NCBI GenBank assembly: GCA_947631395.1
Contig: CANRLF010000013.1
Location: 1 to 59,429, forward strand
Direction: 5' to 3'
DNA from: an uncultured Oscillospiraceae bacterium
GTDB taxonomy: Bacteria; Bacillota; Clostridia; Oscillospirales; Oscillospiraceae
DNA: 59,429 nucleotides
Shown here: positions 1-6,511 of the stretch, one piece after another
Numbering within the stretch: the first letter of the stretch is position 1
Layout: every line of letters begins with the position of its first letter
Made by a program: the position numbers and the translations under genes
The notes under the pieces: generated by a model
Told to the model about the DNA's origin: nothing
Database searches by the model: none
What the model saw: only the letters and a program-made list of their open reading frames with translations

Positions 1-118
<118 letters not shown>

Positions 119-120
<2 letters not shown>

Positions 121-310
121 TGGAATCATGGGAGTGCCAATTACCTTCATTGACAAGTACAACCCAGAACAGTTCACCATTATTGGAGCAACAGAAAGCG
201 AAGGAAAAGGATTCTCCACCGGATTGTGGGATTCCACGAGTGGAATTGCCCAGCCAGTTGTTGCAGGGGAAAGAAAGTACAAACGCTTGTTTATCAAGAG
301 AAGGATGTAG
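119..310 (+). CDS. Alternative C-terminal cassette 1 of EcoRI-family methyltransferase (frame 2)
   Basis: Forward frame 2 is open from the CAGA tract through NGIMGVPITFIDKYNPEQF and a unique middle part to a KYKRLFIKRRM end with TAG at 308-310. It can be read only if the tract places the upstream gene in frame 2. An internal ATG at 128 exists but has no Shine-Dalgarno sequence, and a free-standing 60-residue protein looks unlikely. The module shares 18 of 21 residues with cassette 2, while 11 codons differ only synonymously. The duplication is therefore old and kept at protein level, which argues against simple decay. Confidence 0.65.
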
Positions 311-644
311 CGGTATTATGGGTGTTCCGATTACTTTTTTGGATAAGTATAATCCAGAACAATTTGAAATTGTTGGAATTACACTAGGAAATACGGTAGA
401 ATATGCTATGACCGTAATTTATGAAAATGCTGTTCAGCACAATCAAGATGGAACAGAACAGGGCGGAGGAAAGGTCAATACAAGAGCAACAATTCGCTTT
501 TTAGAGAAGCCGTCCAATAAAGTGTATTATACAGCTGACAATGTGGACGGATATTTGATTAGTGTATACCCGCGTATACTTATTAGGAGGAAGAAAAATA
601 ATGAAAATAGAGCCGAAGCTAATCAAGGTCAAAGATGTTTTTGA
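311..644 (+). CDS. Alternative C-terminal cassette 2 of EcoRI-family methyltransferase (frame 3)
   Basis: Forward frame 3 is open from the CAGA tract, crosses cassette 1 out of frame for about 60 codons without a stop, and enters GIMGVPITFLDKYNPEQF at about 317. It continues through a variable segment of about 70 residues, to a YPRILIRRK motif and a TAA ending at 644. The variable segment is unlike that of cassette 1. The end overlaps the start of the DUF262-HNH gene at 601, suggesting translational coupling. An ATG at 120 is in this frame but has no good ribosome site. As a free-standing protein it would lack all catalytic motifs; a swap-in C-terminus is the better reading. Confidence 0.65.
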
Positions 645-1725
645 AAGCTATGTGGACAATGGAGATGACGGTGTTTTTGCTTACGGAGGAAAACTGGCAA
701 TTCGACCCGCTTATCAAAGAGAGTTTGTTTATAACTCGGAGCAGGCAGAAGCTGTTATTCATACAGTCTTGAGGGGATTTCCTCTGAATGTGATGTATTG
801 GGTAAAGGTCGGAAGCGACAGATTTGAAGTGCTGGATGGACAGCAGAGAACGCTTTCCGTTATGCAGTATTTGAAACATCAATTTCCAATTACTCTGGAT
901 GGAAAAAAGTATTATTGGGATGCCCTACCTGATGATAAATATAATGCCATTATGAATTATGATTTTATGGTTTATATATGCGAGGGAGAGGAATCAGAAA
1001 AACTGGATTGGTTTAAGGTGGTCAATATTGCTGGAGAAAAATTGACTGATCAGGAATTGCGAAATTCTGTTTATACCGGTGAATGGCTCTCGGACGCAAA
1101 AATGCACTTCTCAAAAAGAAATTGCGCCGCGAAAGGGTTATCTGACAAATACATAACTGGTGATCCAAATAGACAGGAACTCCTTGAGAAAGCTCTTCGA
1201 GGAATTTGTGAATACCAAGGAATAAAAGATATCACGGAGTATATGGCGGCGCATAAATCAGATGCCGATGCTGACGAACTTTGGCAATATTTTCAGGATG
1301 TTATTCGATGGATAGATAAAATATTTCCTAAATATTATTCTGATATGAAAGGGGTAGATTGGTGCCACCTTTATAATGCATATCATTCCCGTGTGTATAA
1401 TTCTGCTGTTATGAATGCCAAGGTAAAACAACTTCACGAGGATGAAGATGTCCAGAAAACTAAGGGAATCTATGAATTTCTCCTATGTAAGGATGTTGAT
1501 CCGTATGCGGGTAGACTGCTGAATTTGAGGACGTTTGATAAGAGAGATAAACTGGCGGCTTATAGTAGGCAGGAAGGGATTTGCCCAATATGCGGTCACC
1601 ATTTTGAATTTGAGGAAATGGAAGGTGACCATATTAAGCCGTGGAGCAAAGGAGGACATACCGTACCAGAAAACTGCCAAATGCTTTGCAGGGATTGTAA
1701 TGGAAAGAAAACAAACAAATATTGA
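601..1725 (+). CDS. DUF262 (GmrSD/ParB-like) - HNH endonuclease protein
   Basis: This 374-residue protein has an N-terminal DUF262 domain with the RPAYQREFVY and LDGQQRTLSV signatures. That fold underlies NTP-using GmrS-type nucleases. At the C-terminus is an HNH nuclease with a CPIC...CRDC zinc frame and core residues in EGDHIKPWSKGGH and the following Asn. It is expected to cut DNA, perhaps dependent on modification. The ATG at 601 is chosen because AGGAGG lies about 10 nt upstream; an in-frame start at 562 has no such site. The gene overlaps cassette 2 of the methyltransferase by 44 nt. The region is AT-rich, unlike the rest of the window. A restriction partner role is inferred from adjacency. 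Confidence 0.85.
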   Translation: MKIEPKLIKVKDVFESYVDNGDDGVFAYGGKLAIRPAYQREFVYNSEQAEAVIHTVLRGFPLNVMYWVKVGSDRFEVLDGQQRTLSVMQYLKHQFPITLDGKKYYWDALPDDKYNAIMNYDFMVYICEGEESEKLDWFKVVNIAGEKLTDQELRNSVYTGEWLSDAKMHFSKRNCAAKGLSDKYITGDPNRQELLEKALRGICEYQGIKDITEYMAAHKSDADADELWQYFQDVIRWIDKIFPKYYSDMKGVDWCHLYNAYHSRVYNSAVMNAKVKQLHEDEDVQKTKGIYEFLLCKDVDPYAGRLLNLRTFDKRDKLAAYSRQEGICPICGHHFEFEEMEGDHIKPWSKGGHTVPENCQMLCRDCNGKKTNKY

Positions 1726-2049
1726 AAAAATGCGAAAATAATTAATAATGATGCAGAAGTATCAGTGACGCAGAAATAATAATTTTTGATCGATCAAAAG
1801 ACAATAGAGATTTACTGAACGAAAGAAAAGCTATAATTCAGTACCTTATAGGACAAATGATAGTAGTCCCCGACAGCATTTTGATAGCAGAAAGTTGGAT
1901 ACCCCATAGGATATGGATAATACATATCAAATCGAACCAAATGGAGCAAGATATACTACTACTACGTAAGTAAGCTTAGAAGTAGCTTTCATTTGGCTCG
2001 TGGGGTGTAGGTAAAAAATGGTTAAGGTGGGGGAAATTTTGATTTGGGG
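1726..2049. other. AT-rich gene-poor edge of the island
   Basis: No convincing gene is seen. A stop-free forward stretch ending with TAA at 1971-1973 could encode about 60 residues, but it has no credible start codon or ribosome site, so it may be a gene remnant. Base composition changes from AT-rich to GC-rich near 1980-2050, just before the tRNA-Pro promoter, marking the island edge. Long reverse-strand reading frames that run from here into the PucR gene (1927-2866) are rejected as antisense artefacts. Confidence 0.6.
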
Positions 2050-2078
2050 TTGACAACGGCGGGCGGGATTTATATAAT
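2050..2078 (+). promoter_or_regulatory. Consensus promoter for tRNA-Pro
   Basis: TTGACA at 2050-2055 and TATAAT at 2073-2078 are separated by exactly 17 bp, a perfect sigma-A/sigma-70 match, ending 12 bp before the mature tRNA 5' end. Confidence 0.9.
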
Positions 2079-2090
2079 AGATGGGCACGT

Positions 2091-2167
2091 CGGGGTGTGG
2101 CGAAGCTTGGTATCGCGCTTGGTTCGGGACCAAGAGGCCGCGGGTTCGAATCCCGCCACTCCGACCA
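2091..2167 (+). tRNA. tRNA-Pro (anticodon CGG)
   Basis: A 77-nt cloverleaf is visible. The acceptor stem CGGGGTG pairs with CACTCCG (one G-U). The anticodon stem CTTGG/CCAAG encloses loop TTCGGGA, so the anticodon is CGG and it reads CCG. The T arm contains GGGTTCGAATCCC. The 3' CCA is encoded at 2165-2167. The gene sits at the boundary between the AT-rich island and GC-rich chromosome, but no second copy of its 3' end (attachment-site duplication) is visible in the window. Confidence 0.95.
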
Positions 2168-2195
2168 GCGCCGCGAAAGGCGGCGGCAGGTTTTA

Positions 2196-2227
2196 AAAAG
2201 CAGACGCTTTCGGCGTCTGCTTTTTTT
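2196..2227 (+). terminator. Rho-independent terminator after tRNA-Pro
   Basis: GCAGACGC and GCGTCTGC pair around a short TTTCG loop and are followed by seven T residues; an A run before the stem extends the pairing. Confidence 0.95.
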
Positions 2228-2243
2228 GCGCGGGGATGGATAA

Positions 2244-2289
2244 TTGACGGGGAGGGGAACTGATGATATAATATCCGCATACGCGGATA
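2244..2289 (+). promoter_or_regulatory. Promoter and palindromic operator candidate of pucR-like gene
   Basis: TTGACG (2244-2249) and TATAAT (2267-2272) are spaced 17 bp. A 7-bp inverted repeat, TATCCGC-N4-GCGGATA (2272-2289), starts at the last base of the -10 and covers the expected start of transcription. This is a position where a repressor would block initiation. Which protein binds it is unknown; autoregulation by the PucR protein is one possibility. Confidence 0.7.
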
Positions 2290-2344
2290 CCATATTTTCA
2301 TTGAAAAGCGCGGGTGGGATCTGCGGCGCGGGAGGAGGGAGAGC

Positions 2345-3529
2345 GTGTCTATCGCGTTGAAAACGCTGTGCTCGGAAAATGACAACGTATTTAGGCTGAC
2401 GCTGAAGGCGGGGCACAGCGGTGTGAGAAATACGGTCAGCTGGGTATACATGCTGGAGGACGACTCCATCATACCGTACTTCCACGGGTCGGAGCTGGCT
2501 GTGACCTCGGGAATCAGGGCGGGCTCGGACCCGGATTGGCTGGGGCGGCTCGTGAGGCTCCTGTATGAGCGGGGAGCGGCGGGGCTTGTGGTGAACACGG
2601 GGAAATACGTGTTCCGAATCCCCGCGGACGTGGCGGAGCTCTGCGACGAGTTGGGCTTTCCGCTCCTCACCATGCCCTGGGAGATACACATGACGGAGAT
2701 GATCCAGACATTCTGCACACGTATCATCCAGGACAGGCACGAGAGCGTTTTGCTGGATAAGGCCCTGGCGGACGCGTTGAAGAGGACGGGCGACCCGGAG
2801 CGCAACAGGCAGGTCCTTGGAAGCCATTACGACCCGGACGGGAGCTTTACCGTGATACTCATACATACGAACCGCACCAGCGAGGACATATGGAGGCCCG
2901 AAGGCAGGGAGTACGTATTCATAAACAGCCTGAGACGGTTCAAGACGATGAACTCCATGTCGGGCTCGAAGTTCGGCGTCATCGAGCTGGACGGGGACCA
3001 GGTGATGGTCGCGAACAACGTGGAGCGTAGCAAGATGCCGGAGCTTATCAGGATAATCCTGGATGTATACAGGGACGCGGTGGAAAACAAGGCGCTGTTC
3101 CTGGGCGTGGGCACGGAGGTCAGGGGCATTGAAAACATCGGCGGGAGCTTCCAGAGGGCCACGGTGGCCATGCGGATGGCGCTGTATAAAAACGTGCCAT
3201 TTATACGGTTCGAGGAGATGGGCTTTTATAAGATCCTCTTCTCAGTCAGGGACGAGGAGGTGCTGTACAGCTATGCCGACGAGCTCCTGTCGCCGCTGGA
3301 CACCGAGGGCGCGTCAAAAGGGGACTATGTGGAGTTTTTGCGGGAGTACATCAAAAACGACAGGAGCCTTGAGCACACGGCGGAGGCCCTGTACCTGCAC
3401 CGGAACACGGTAAATTACAGGCTCCAGAAGCTGAGGGCGCTGCTGGACTCGCCGCTCAAGACGGCTGAGGACCTGTTCCCATTTGAGGTGGCGCTGATGA
3501 TCCGGGATATTCGCGAGCACACAAAATAA
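2345..3529 (+). CDS. PucR-family transcriptional regulator
   Basis: This 394-residue regulator has a PucR N-terminal ligand domain (residues about 10-125), a CdaR GGDEF-like middle region (about 165-285) and a C-terminal PucR-type helix-turn-helix (about 330-390) containing the family pattern TAEALYLHRNTVNYRLQKL. Such proteins control purine, amino-acid or sugar-acid catabolism in Firmicutes. The start is GTG at 2345, preceded by GGAGGAGGGA. No catabolic operon adjoins it, so its targets are unknown. The promoter and a palindrome lie directly upstream. Length is typical of the short PucR class. Confidence 0.88.
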   Translation: MSIALKTLCSENDNVFRLTLKAGHSGVRNTVSWVYMLEDDSIIPYFHGSELAVTSGIRAGSDPDWLGRLVRLLYERGAAGLVVNTGKYVFRIPADVAELCDELGFPLLTMPWEIHMTEMIQTFCTRIIQDRHESVLLDKALADALKRTGDPERNRQVLGSHYDPDGSFTVILIHTNRTSEDIWRPEGREYVFINSLRRFKTMNSMSGSKFGVIELDGDQVMVANNVERSKMPELIRIILDVYRDAVENKALFLGVGTEVRGIENIGGSFQRATVAMRMALYKNVPFIRFEEMGFYKILFSVRDEEVLYSYADELLSPLDTEGASKGDYVEFLREYIKNDRSLEHTAEALYLHRNTVNYRLQKLRALLDSPLKTAEDLFPFEVALMIRDIREHTK

Positions 3530-3555
3530 AACCCGCTTGTCAAAAAAACAATTAG

Positions 3556-3723
3556 ATTTTCGCGGCGACATGCGCGTCGCGAAAATTACCTTTTGTTTTG
3601 CAAGTGTGCCGCCTTCGGCGGCGCGCGCAGCAAAACAGCAGGACCCATGATTTGAAATTCTAATTTCAAATCATGGGTCCGCACGTTCCACTTGTCGGAA
3701 AAGGCCTTCAGGCCTTTTTCGAC
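3556..3723. repeat. Cluster of inverted repeats, including a perfect 19-bp palindrome
   Basis: Successive hairpins follow the pucR-like gene. ATTTTCGCG-based arms lie at 3556-3567/3575-3586. A GCCGCC-TTC-GGCGGC hairpin lies at about 3609-3623. A perfect 19-bp inverted repeat with a 2-nt centre has arms at 3641-3659 and 3662-3680. An almost perfect 14-bp pair lies at about 3694-3723. The first may terminate pucR transcription. The role of the others is unknown: repeat element, structured RNA or protein site. Confidence 0.8.
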
Positions 3724-3727
3724 AATT

Positions 3728-3757
3728 TAAAAGGCTCCCTGTCGGGAGCCTTTTTAG
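3728..3757 (-). terminator. Terminator of the small reverse-strand ORF
   Basis: AAAAGGCTCCC and GGGAGCCTTTT pair around TGTC. It lies directly downstream of the stop codon at 3759 on the reverse strand and has T-rich flanks on both sides, so it may work in both directions. Confidence 0.8.
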
Positions 3758-3758
3758 G

Positions 3759-3920
3759 TTATTTGCCGAGGATGGCGCGCTTTATGCGGGAGATGACGGA
3801 CTCGCCGGCGTCCTTCTGGGACAGGGAATAATAGGTGTTCTCCTCGCTGAACCTGAGGCCGTCAAGCAGGCTGGCCTCCCAGACGGGGAATTTACGGATA
3901 AAAGGATCATTATTGAACAT
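3759..3920 (-). CDS. Small hypothetical protein, 53 residues
   Basis: A short reverse-strand ORF starts MFNNDPFIRKFPVWEASLL and ends with a basic tail, SRIKRAILGK. The ATG at 3918-3920 has GAGGAGG at 3929-3935, 8 nt upstream; an ATG six bases earlier is too close to that site. An intrinsic terminator follows the stop immediately. I do not recognise a family. The acidic centre and basic, possibly amphipathic C-terminus have no transmembrane segment. Clean signals at both ends support a real gene. Confidence 0.65.
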   Translation of the reverse strand: MFNNDPFIRKFPVWEASLLDGLRFSEENTYYSLSQKDAGESVISRIKRAILGK

Positions 3921-3994
3921 TTTCATTTCCTCCTCAAAAAACCCATGGCCGCCTCGCGGAGGTGACCGGAAATATAATTTGTCTTGTGAGTATA

Positions 3995-4022
3995 ATTATA
4001 CACGGTTTTAGCCAATAGTAAA
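3995..4022 (-). promoter_or_regulatory. Possible promoter of the small reverse-strand ORF
   Basis: On the reverse strand TATAAT (3995-4000) follows a weak TTTACT (4017-4022) with 16 bp between. It lies about 75 bp before the start codon. Confidence 0.4.
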
Positions 4023-4045
4023 TGGTTTTAAAGTCTAATTATTTT

Positions 4046-4078
4046 GGGAGTTTTTGTACTATGAGCACAAAAGCTCCC
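4046..4078. repeat. Imperfect 15-bp inverted repeat
   Basis: GGGAGTTTTTGTACT (4046-4060) and AGCACAAAAGCTCCC (4064-4078) are near-complementary around ATG. It lies between the divergent small-ORF and tag promoters and could be an operator or hairpin. Confidence 0.55.
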
Positions 4079-4112
4079 GGATAGGCGGCGCGGAGGTGGA
4101 GGAAATATGGTA

Positions 4113-4141
4113 TGGACATATTTAATGATACGCGGTATAAT
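4113..4141 (+). promoter_or_regulatory. Promoter of tag operon
   Basis: TGGACA (4113-4118) and TATAAT (4136-4141) have a 17-bp spacer. The promoter is followed by three 16-bp-spaced direct repeats in the presumed leader. A 23-codon reading frame starting ATG at 4112, 9 nt after GGAGG, also crosses it; it is noted as a doubtful alternative. Confidence 0.65.
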
Positions 4142-4173
4142 CCCAGGTGGCGTGAGAGATCAGGAGATAATAG

Positions 4174-4215
4174 GTTTACATAAATTGTGGTTTACATAAT
4201 TATTGGTTGACATAA
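4174..4215 (+). repeat. Three direct repeats with exact 16-bp period
   Basis: GTTTACATAA occurs at 4174 and 4190, and GTTGACATAA at 4206. Each copy contains TAA. Because the period is 16, the three TAA codons (4181, 4197, 4213) fall in the three different forward frames. The array lies between the tag promoter and the tag start. It may be an operator array; nothing else suggests a replication origin. Confidence 0.75.
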
Positions 4216-4234
4216 TGCAAACGGGGGCGGGAAA

Positions 4235-4831
4235 ATGTATAAATGCGGGTGGTGCCGGGACGGGGGGCTCAATGAGAGCTACCACGACACGGAGTGGGGG
4301 GTCCCGGTATTCGACGACAGGAAGCAGTTTGAGTATCTGTCGCTGGAGGTCATGCAGTGCGGGCTCAGCTGGACGCTGATGTTGAAGAAAAGGGAGATTT
4401 TTCGAAAATGCTTCGCCGGCTTTGATTATGAGAAGGTGGCGGCCTTCGGCGAGGCGGACGTGGAGAGGATAATGTCCACCGAGGGGATGATCAGGTCGCC
4501 GAGAAAGATAAGGGCCATAATCGGCAACGCCGGGGCGTTTATGGACATCCGCAGGGAGTTCGGGAGCTTTTCCGATTATCTCTGGGGCTACACCGGGGGC
4601 CGGAGCGTGGTTTACATAAGACATCAAAAGGGCGAGTGGCGGGACCACAACGGCCTTTCGGATGAGATAAGCCGGGACCTGAGACGCAGGGGATTTAAAT
4701 TTCTGGGCTCGGTGACGGTGTACTCGCACCTTCAGGCCAGCGGGATTATAAACGACCACGAGCCGGAGTGCTTCATGTATGAGAGGCTGTGCCGGATGGG
4801 CAACGCGAGGATAGAGGAGGATGAGATATGA
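4235..4831 (+). CDS. tag: DNA-3-methyladenine glycosylase I
   Basis: This 198-residue base-excision repair glycosylase removes 3-methyladenine from alkylated DNA. The zinc-snap residues Cys4, His17 and the late NDHEPEC His and Cys are all present. Glu38 and Trp46, which line the base-binding pocket, are at the positions known from the E. coli enzyme. Length matches the family. The stop codon overlaps the start of the next gene (ATGA), so the two form an operon. The start has a G-rich ribosome site (GGGGGCGGG). Confidence 0.95.
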   Translation: MYKCGWCRDGGLNESYHDTEWGVPVFDDRKQFEYLSLEVMQCGLSWTLMLKKREIFRKCFAGFDYEKVAAFGEADVERIMSTEGMIRSPRKIRAIIGNAGAFMDIRREFGSFSDYLWGYTGGRSVVYIRHQKGEWRDHNGLSDEISRDLRRRGFKFLGSVTVYSHLQASGIINDHEPECFMYERLCRMGNARIEEDEI

Positions 4832-5829
4832 GCAGGGCAGTTAAAAGGGCGCTTATCGCCGTCGCCGCGGTGATTTCGGCACTGTGTGTGCTGGCGCTGG
4901 CGGCGTATCTCGTGGTGACCCACGACTGGTCAGGCGCCGCGCCGGTGGACGTGTCGGGCTGTGATAATCCCTACATTTCCAAGACCGGCGCGCCGATGGT
5001 ATCCGCCCACAGGTCGGGAGGGGGTATAGCGCCGGAGAACACGCTGATGGCCTTTCGGAACGTGGTGGAGTCGGGCATAGACGTGGAGATATTCGAGTTC
5101 GACCTGGCGCTTACGGCGGACGATGAGCTCATACTGCTGCACGACGAGACGCTGGACAGGACCTCGGACGCCGTGGAGGTATTCGGCCACGAGGGGGTCT
5201 ATCCCGGGGACCACACGTACTCAGAGCTCCGGGAGCTTAACATGGGCGAGGGATTTGTGAACGACAGGGGCGAGGCGCCCTACAAGGGACTTCGGGGGGA
5301 GGAGATCCCCGACGAGCTCAGGGTGCTGAGGTTGGAGGAGCTTTTTGATTTCCTTGAAGGTCACGGGGAATACAGGTTCATCATGGAGATAAAGGACTCC
5401 GGCGAGCGCGGATTTCGCGCGGCGGACAGGATATACGAGGTCCTGAGCTCCAGGGACATGCTGTCCAGGGCCATAATCGGCACCTTCCACGGGGAGGTCA
5501 CGGAGTATATGGACAAGACATACCCCGATATGCTCCGCTCCGCCGGGGTGATGGAGGTGGTCGCCCTCTATTTCTATTCGCTTCTCGGGATCGATCAGCC
5601 TGAGGGCTTCTATCACTTCGTGGCACTCCAGATCCCCGACGAGGACTACGTGGTGAAGCTGGGCACCACCAGGCTCATAAACTACGCCCACAGGCATAAC
5701 ATAGCGGTGCAGTACTGGACGATAAACGACCCGGACCTCGCCCGTGAGCTTGCCGGGAAGGGGGCGGACGCCATAATGAGCGATTACCCGGACATGATCT
5801 GCGATGTTTTTGCCGACCTGGAGCGGTAA
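4828..5829 (+). CDS. Membrane-anchored glycerophosphodiester phosphodiesterase
   Basis: This 333-residue protein has one N-terminal transmembrane segment (about residues 8-30) and then an extracytoplasmic GDPD domain. Visible signatures are HRSGGGIAPENTLMAF (catalytic His and Glu region), the metal-binding EFDLALTADDELILLHDETL, a MEIKDS strand and WTINDPD near the end. The family hydrolyses glycerophosphodiesters or lipoteichoic-acid polymers to glycerol 3-phosphate and an alcohol. It starts inside the tag stop codon. A second GDPD gene with less N-terminal sequence is at 56192-57019. The substrate cannot be told from sequence. Confidence 0.88.
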   Translation: MSRAVKRALIAVAAVISALCVLALAAYLVVTHDWSGAAPVDVSGCDNPYISKTGAPMVSAHRSGGGIAPENTLMAFRNVVESGIDVEIFEFDLALTADDELILLHDETLDRTSDAVEVFGHEGVYPGDHTYSELRELNMGEGFVNDRGEAPYKGLRGEEIPDELRVLRLEELFDFLEGHGEYRFIMEIKDSGERGFRAADRIYEVLSSRDMLSRAIIGTFHGEVTEYMDKTYPDMLRSAGVMEVVALYFYSLLGIDQPEGFYHFVALQIPDEDYVVKLGTTRLINYAHRHNIAVQYWTINDPDLARELAGKGADAIMSDYPDMICDVFADLER

Positions 5830-5897
5830 CGGACGCCTGTGTGGTCAAAAAAACGAAAATATTGTAATAATCACCCCAAAAAAGCTGAAATCCACTA

Positions 5898-5926
5898 TTG
5901 AAAGTTTACCGAAGGAATGATATTCT
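5898..5926 (+). promoter_or_regulatory. Promoter of hydCBA
   Basis: TTGAAA (5898-5903) and TATTCT (5921-5926) are 17 bp apart and about 95 bp before the hydC start. The leader contains a GC-rich hairpin candidate (CCGGGTCC...GGCCCCG near 5969-5998). Confidence 0.65.
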
Positions 5927-6020
5927 ATTAACAATAATAGCGTGCTACGGGCACGAGGTTATAAAAAGCCGGGTCCGGATGGAGAGAACCGGCCCCGATC
6001 AAAAAATGGAGGTTATTTCT

Positions 6021-6497
6021 ATGGCTCGCTTAAGCGAAACAGCGGTTGCGAAGATCAACGAGATCTGCGATAGATACGTTGACGAGCCCACGCCGCTGAT
6101 GATGATCCTCAGCGACATCCAGAACGAGTACGGCTACATACCCCTGGAGGTACAGGAGATCGTCTCGGAGAGGACCGGCATATCGGTGGCGGAGATCTAC
6201 GGAGTGGTGACGTTCTACTCCTACTTCTCCTTAAAGCCCAAGGGAAAGTACGTGGTGGGCTGCTGTCTGGGCACCGCGTGTTACGTCAAGGGCGGCGGAC
6301 AGGTCTTTGACAAGTTCTCCGAGGTCCTGGGCATAAAGGGCGGAGAGACCACGGCCGACGGCCTTTTCACTCTGGACGCCCTCAGGTGCCTTGGCGCCTG
6401 CGGCATCGCCCCGGCCGTCAGCATCAACGGCAAGGTCTATCCCAAGGTCAAGGTATCCGATGTCCCCGACATCGTTGCCTCCTATAAAAACGCGTAA
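6021..6497 (+). CDS. hydC: Electron-bifurcating [FeFe] hydrogenase subunit HydC (NuoE-like)
   Basis: This 158-residue NuoE/24-kDa-type subunit has a helical N-terminal part and a thioredoxin-like [2Fe-2S] domain. Its four cysteines lie in CCLGTACYVKGG and in LRCLGACG. In HydABC complexes it shuttles electrons among HydB, HydA and the flavin. The start is the ATG at 6021, with GGAGG 8 nt upstream; a longer in-frame start at 5898 overlaps the promoter and has no ribosome site. It is the first gene of hydC-hydB-hydA. Codons are strongly biased to ATC and CGC, unlike most neighbours. Confidence 0.93.
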   Translation: MARLSETAVAKINEICDRYVDEPTPLMMILSDIQNEYGYIPLEVQEIVSERTGISVAEIYGVVTFYSYFSLKPKGKYVVGCCLGTACYVKGGGQVFDKFSEVLGIKGGETTADGLFTLDALRCLGACGIAPAVSINGKVYPKVKVSDVPDIVASYKNA

Positions 6498-6511
6498 GGA
6501 GGAAGGCTCAT

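Noticed and set aside
1753-1973. A small gene after the HNH nuclease
   Set aside because: The frame is open for about 70 codons but lacks a start codon with a ribosome site and any recognisable motif.
2091-2167. tRNA-Pro as attachment site of the defence island
   Set aside because: No direct repeat of the tRNA end and no integrase are visible, and the island lies on the 5' side; left as a composition-based boundary only.
1927-2866. Two overlapping reverse-strand reading frames of nearly 300 codons
   Set aside because: They cross a tRNA gene, a terminator and the PucR gene, have low-complexity composition and no ribosome site.
4174-4215. Iterons of a replication origin
   Set aside because: There are only three short copies, with no DnaA boxes, rep gene or partition genes nearby.
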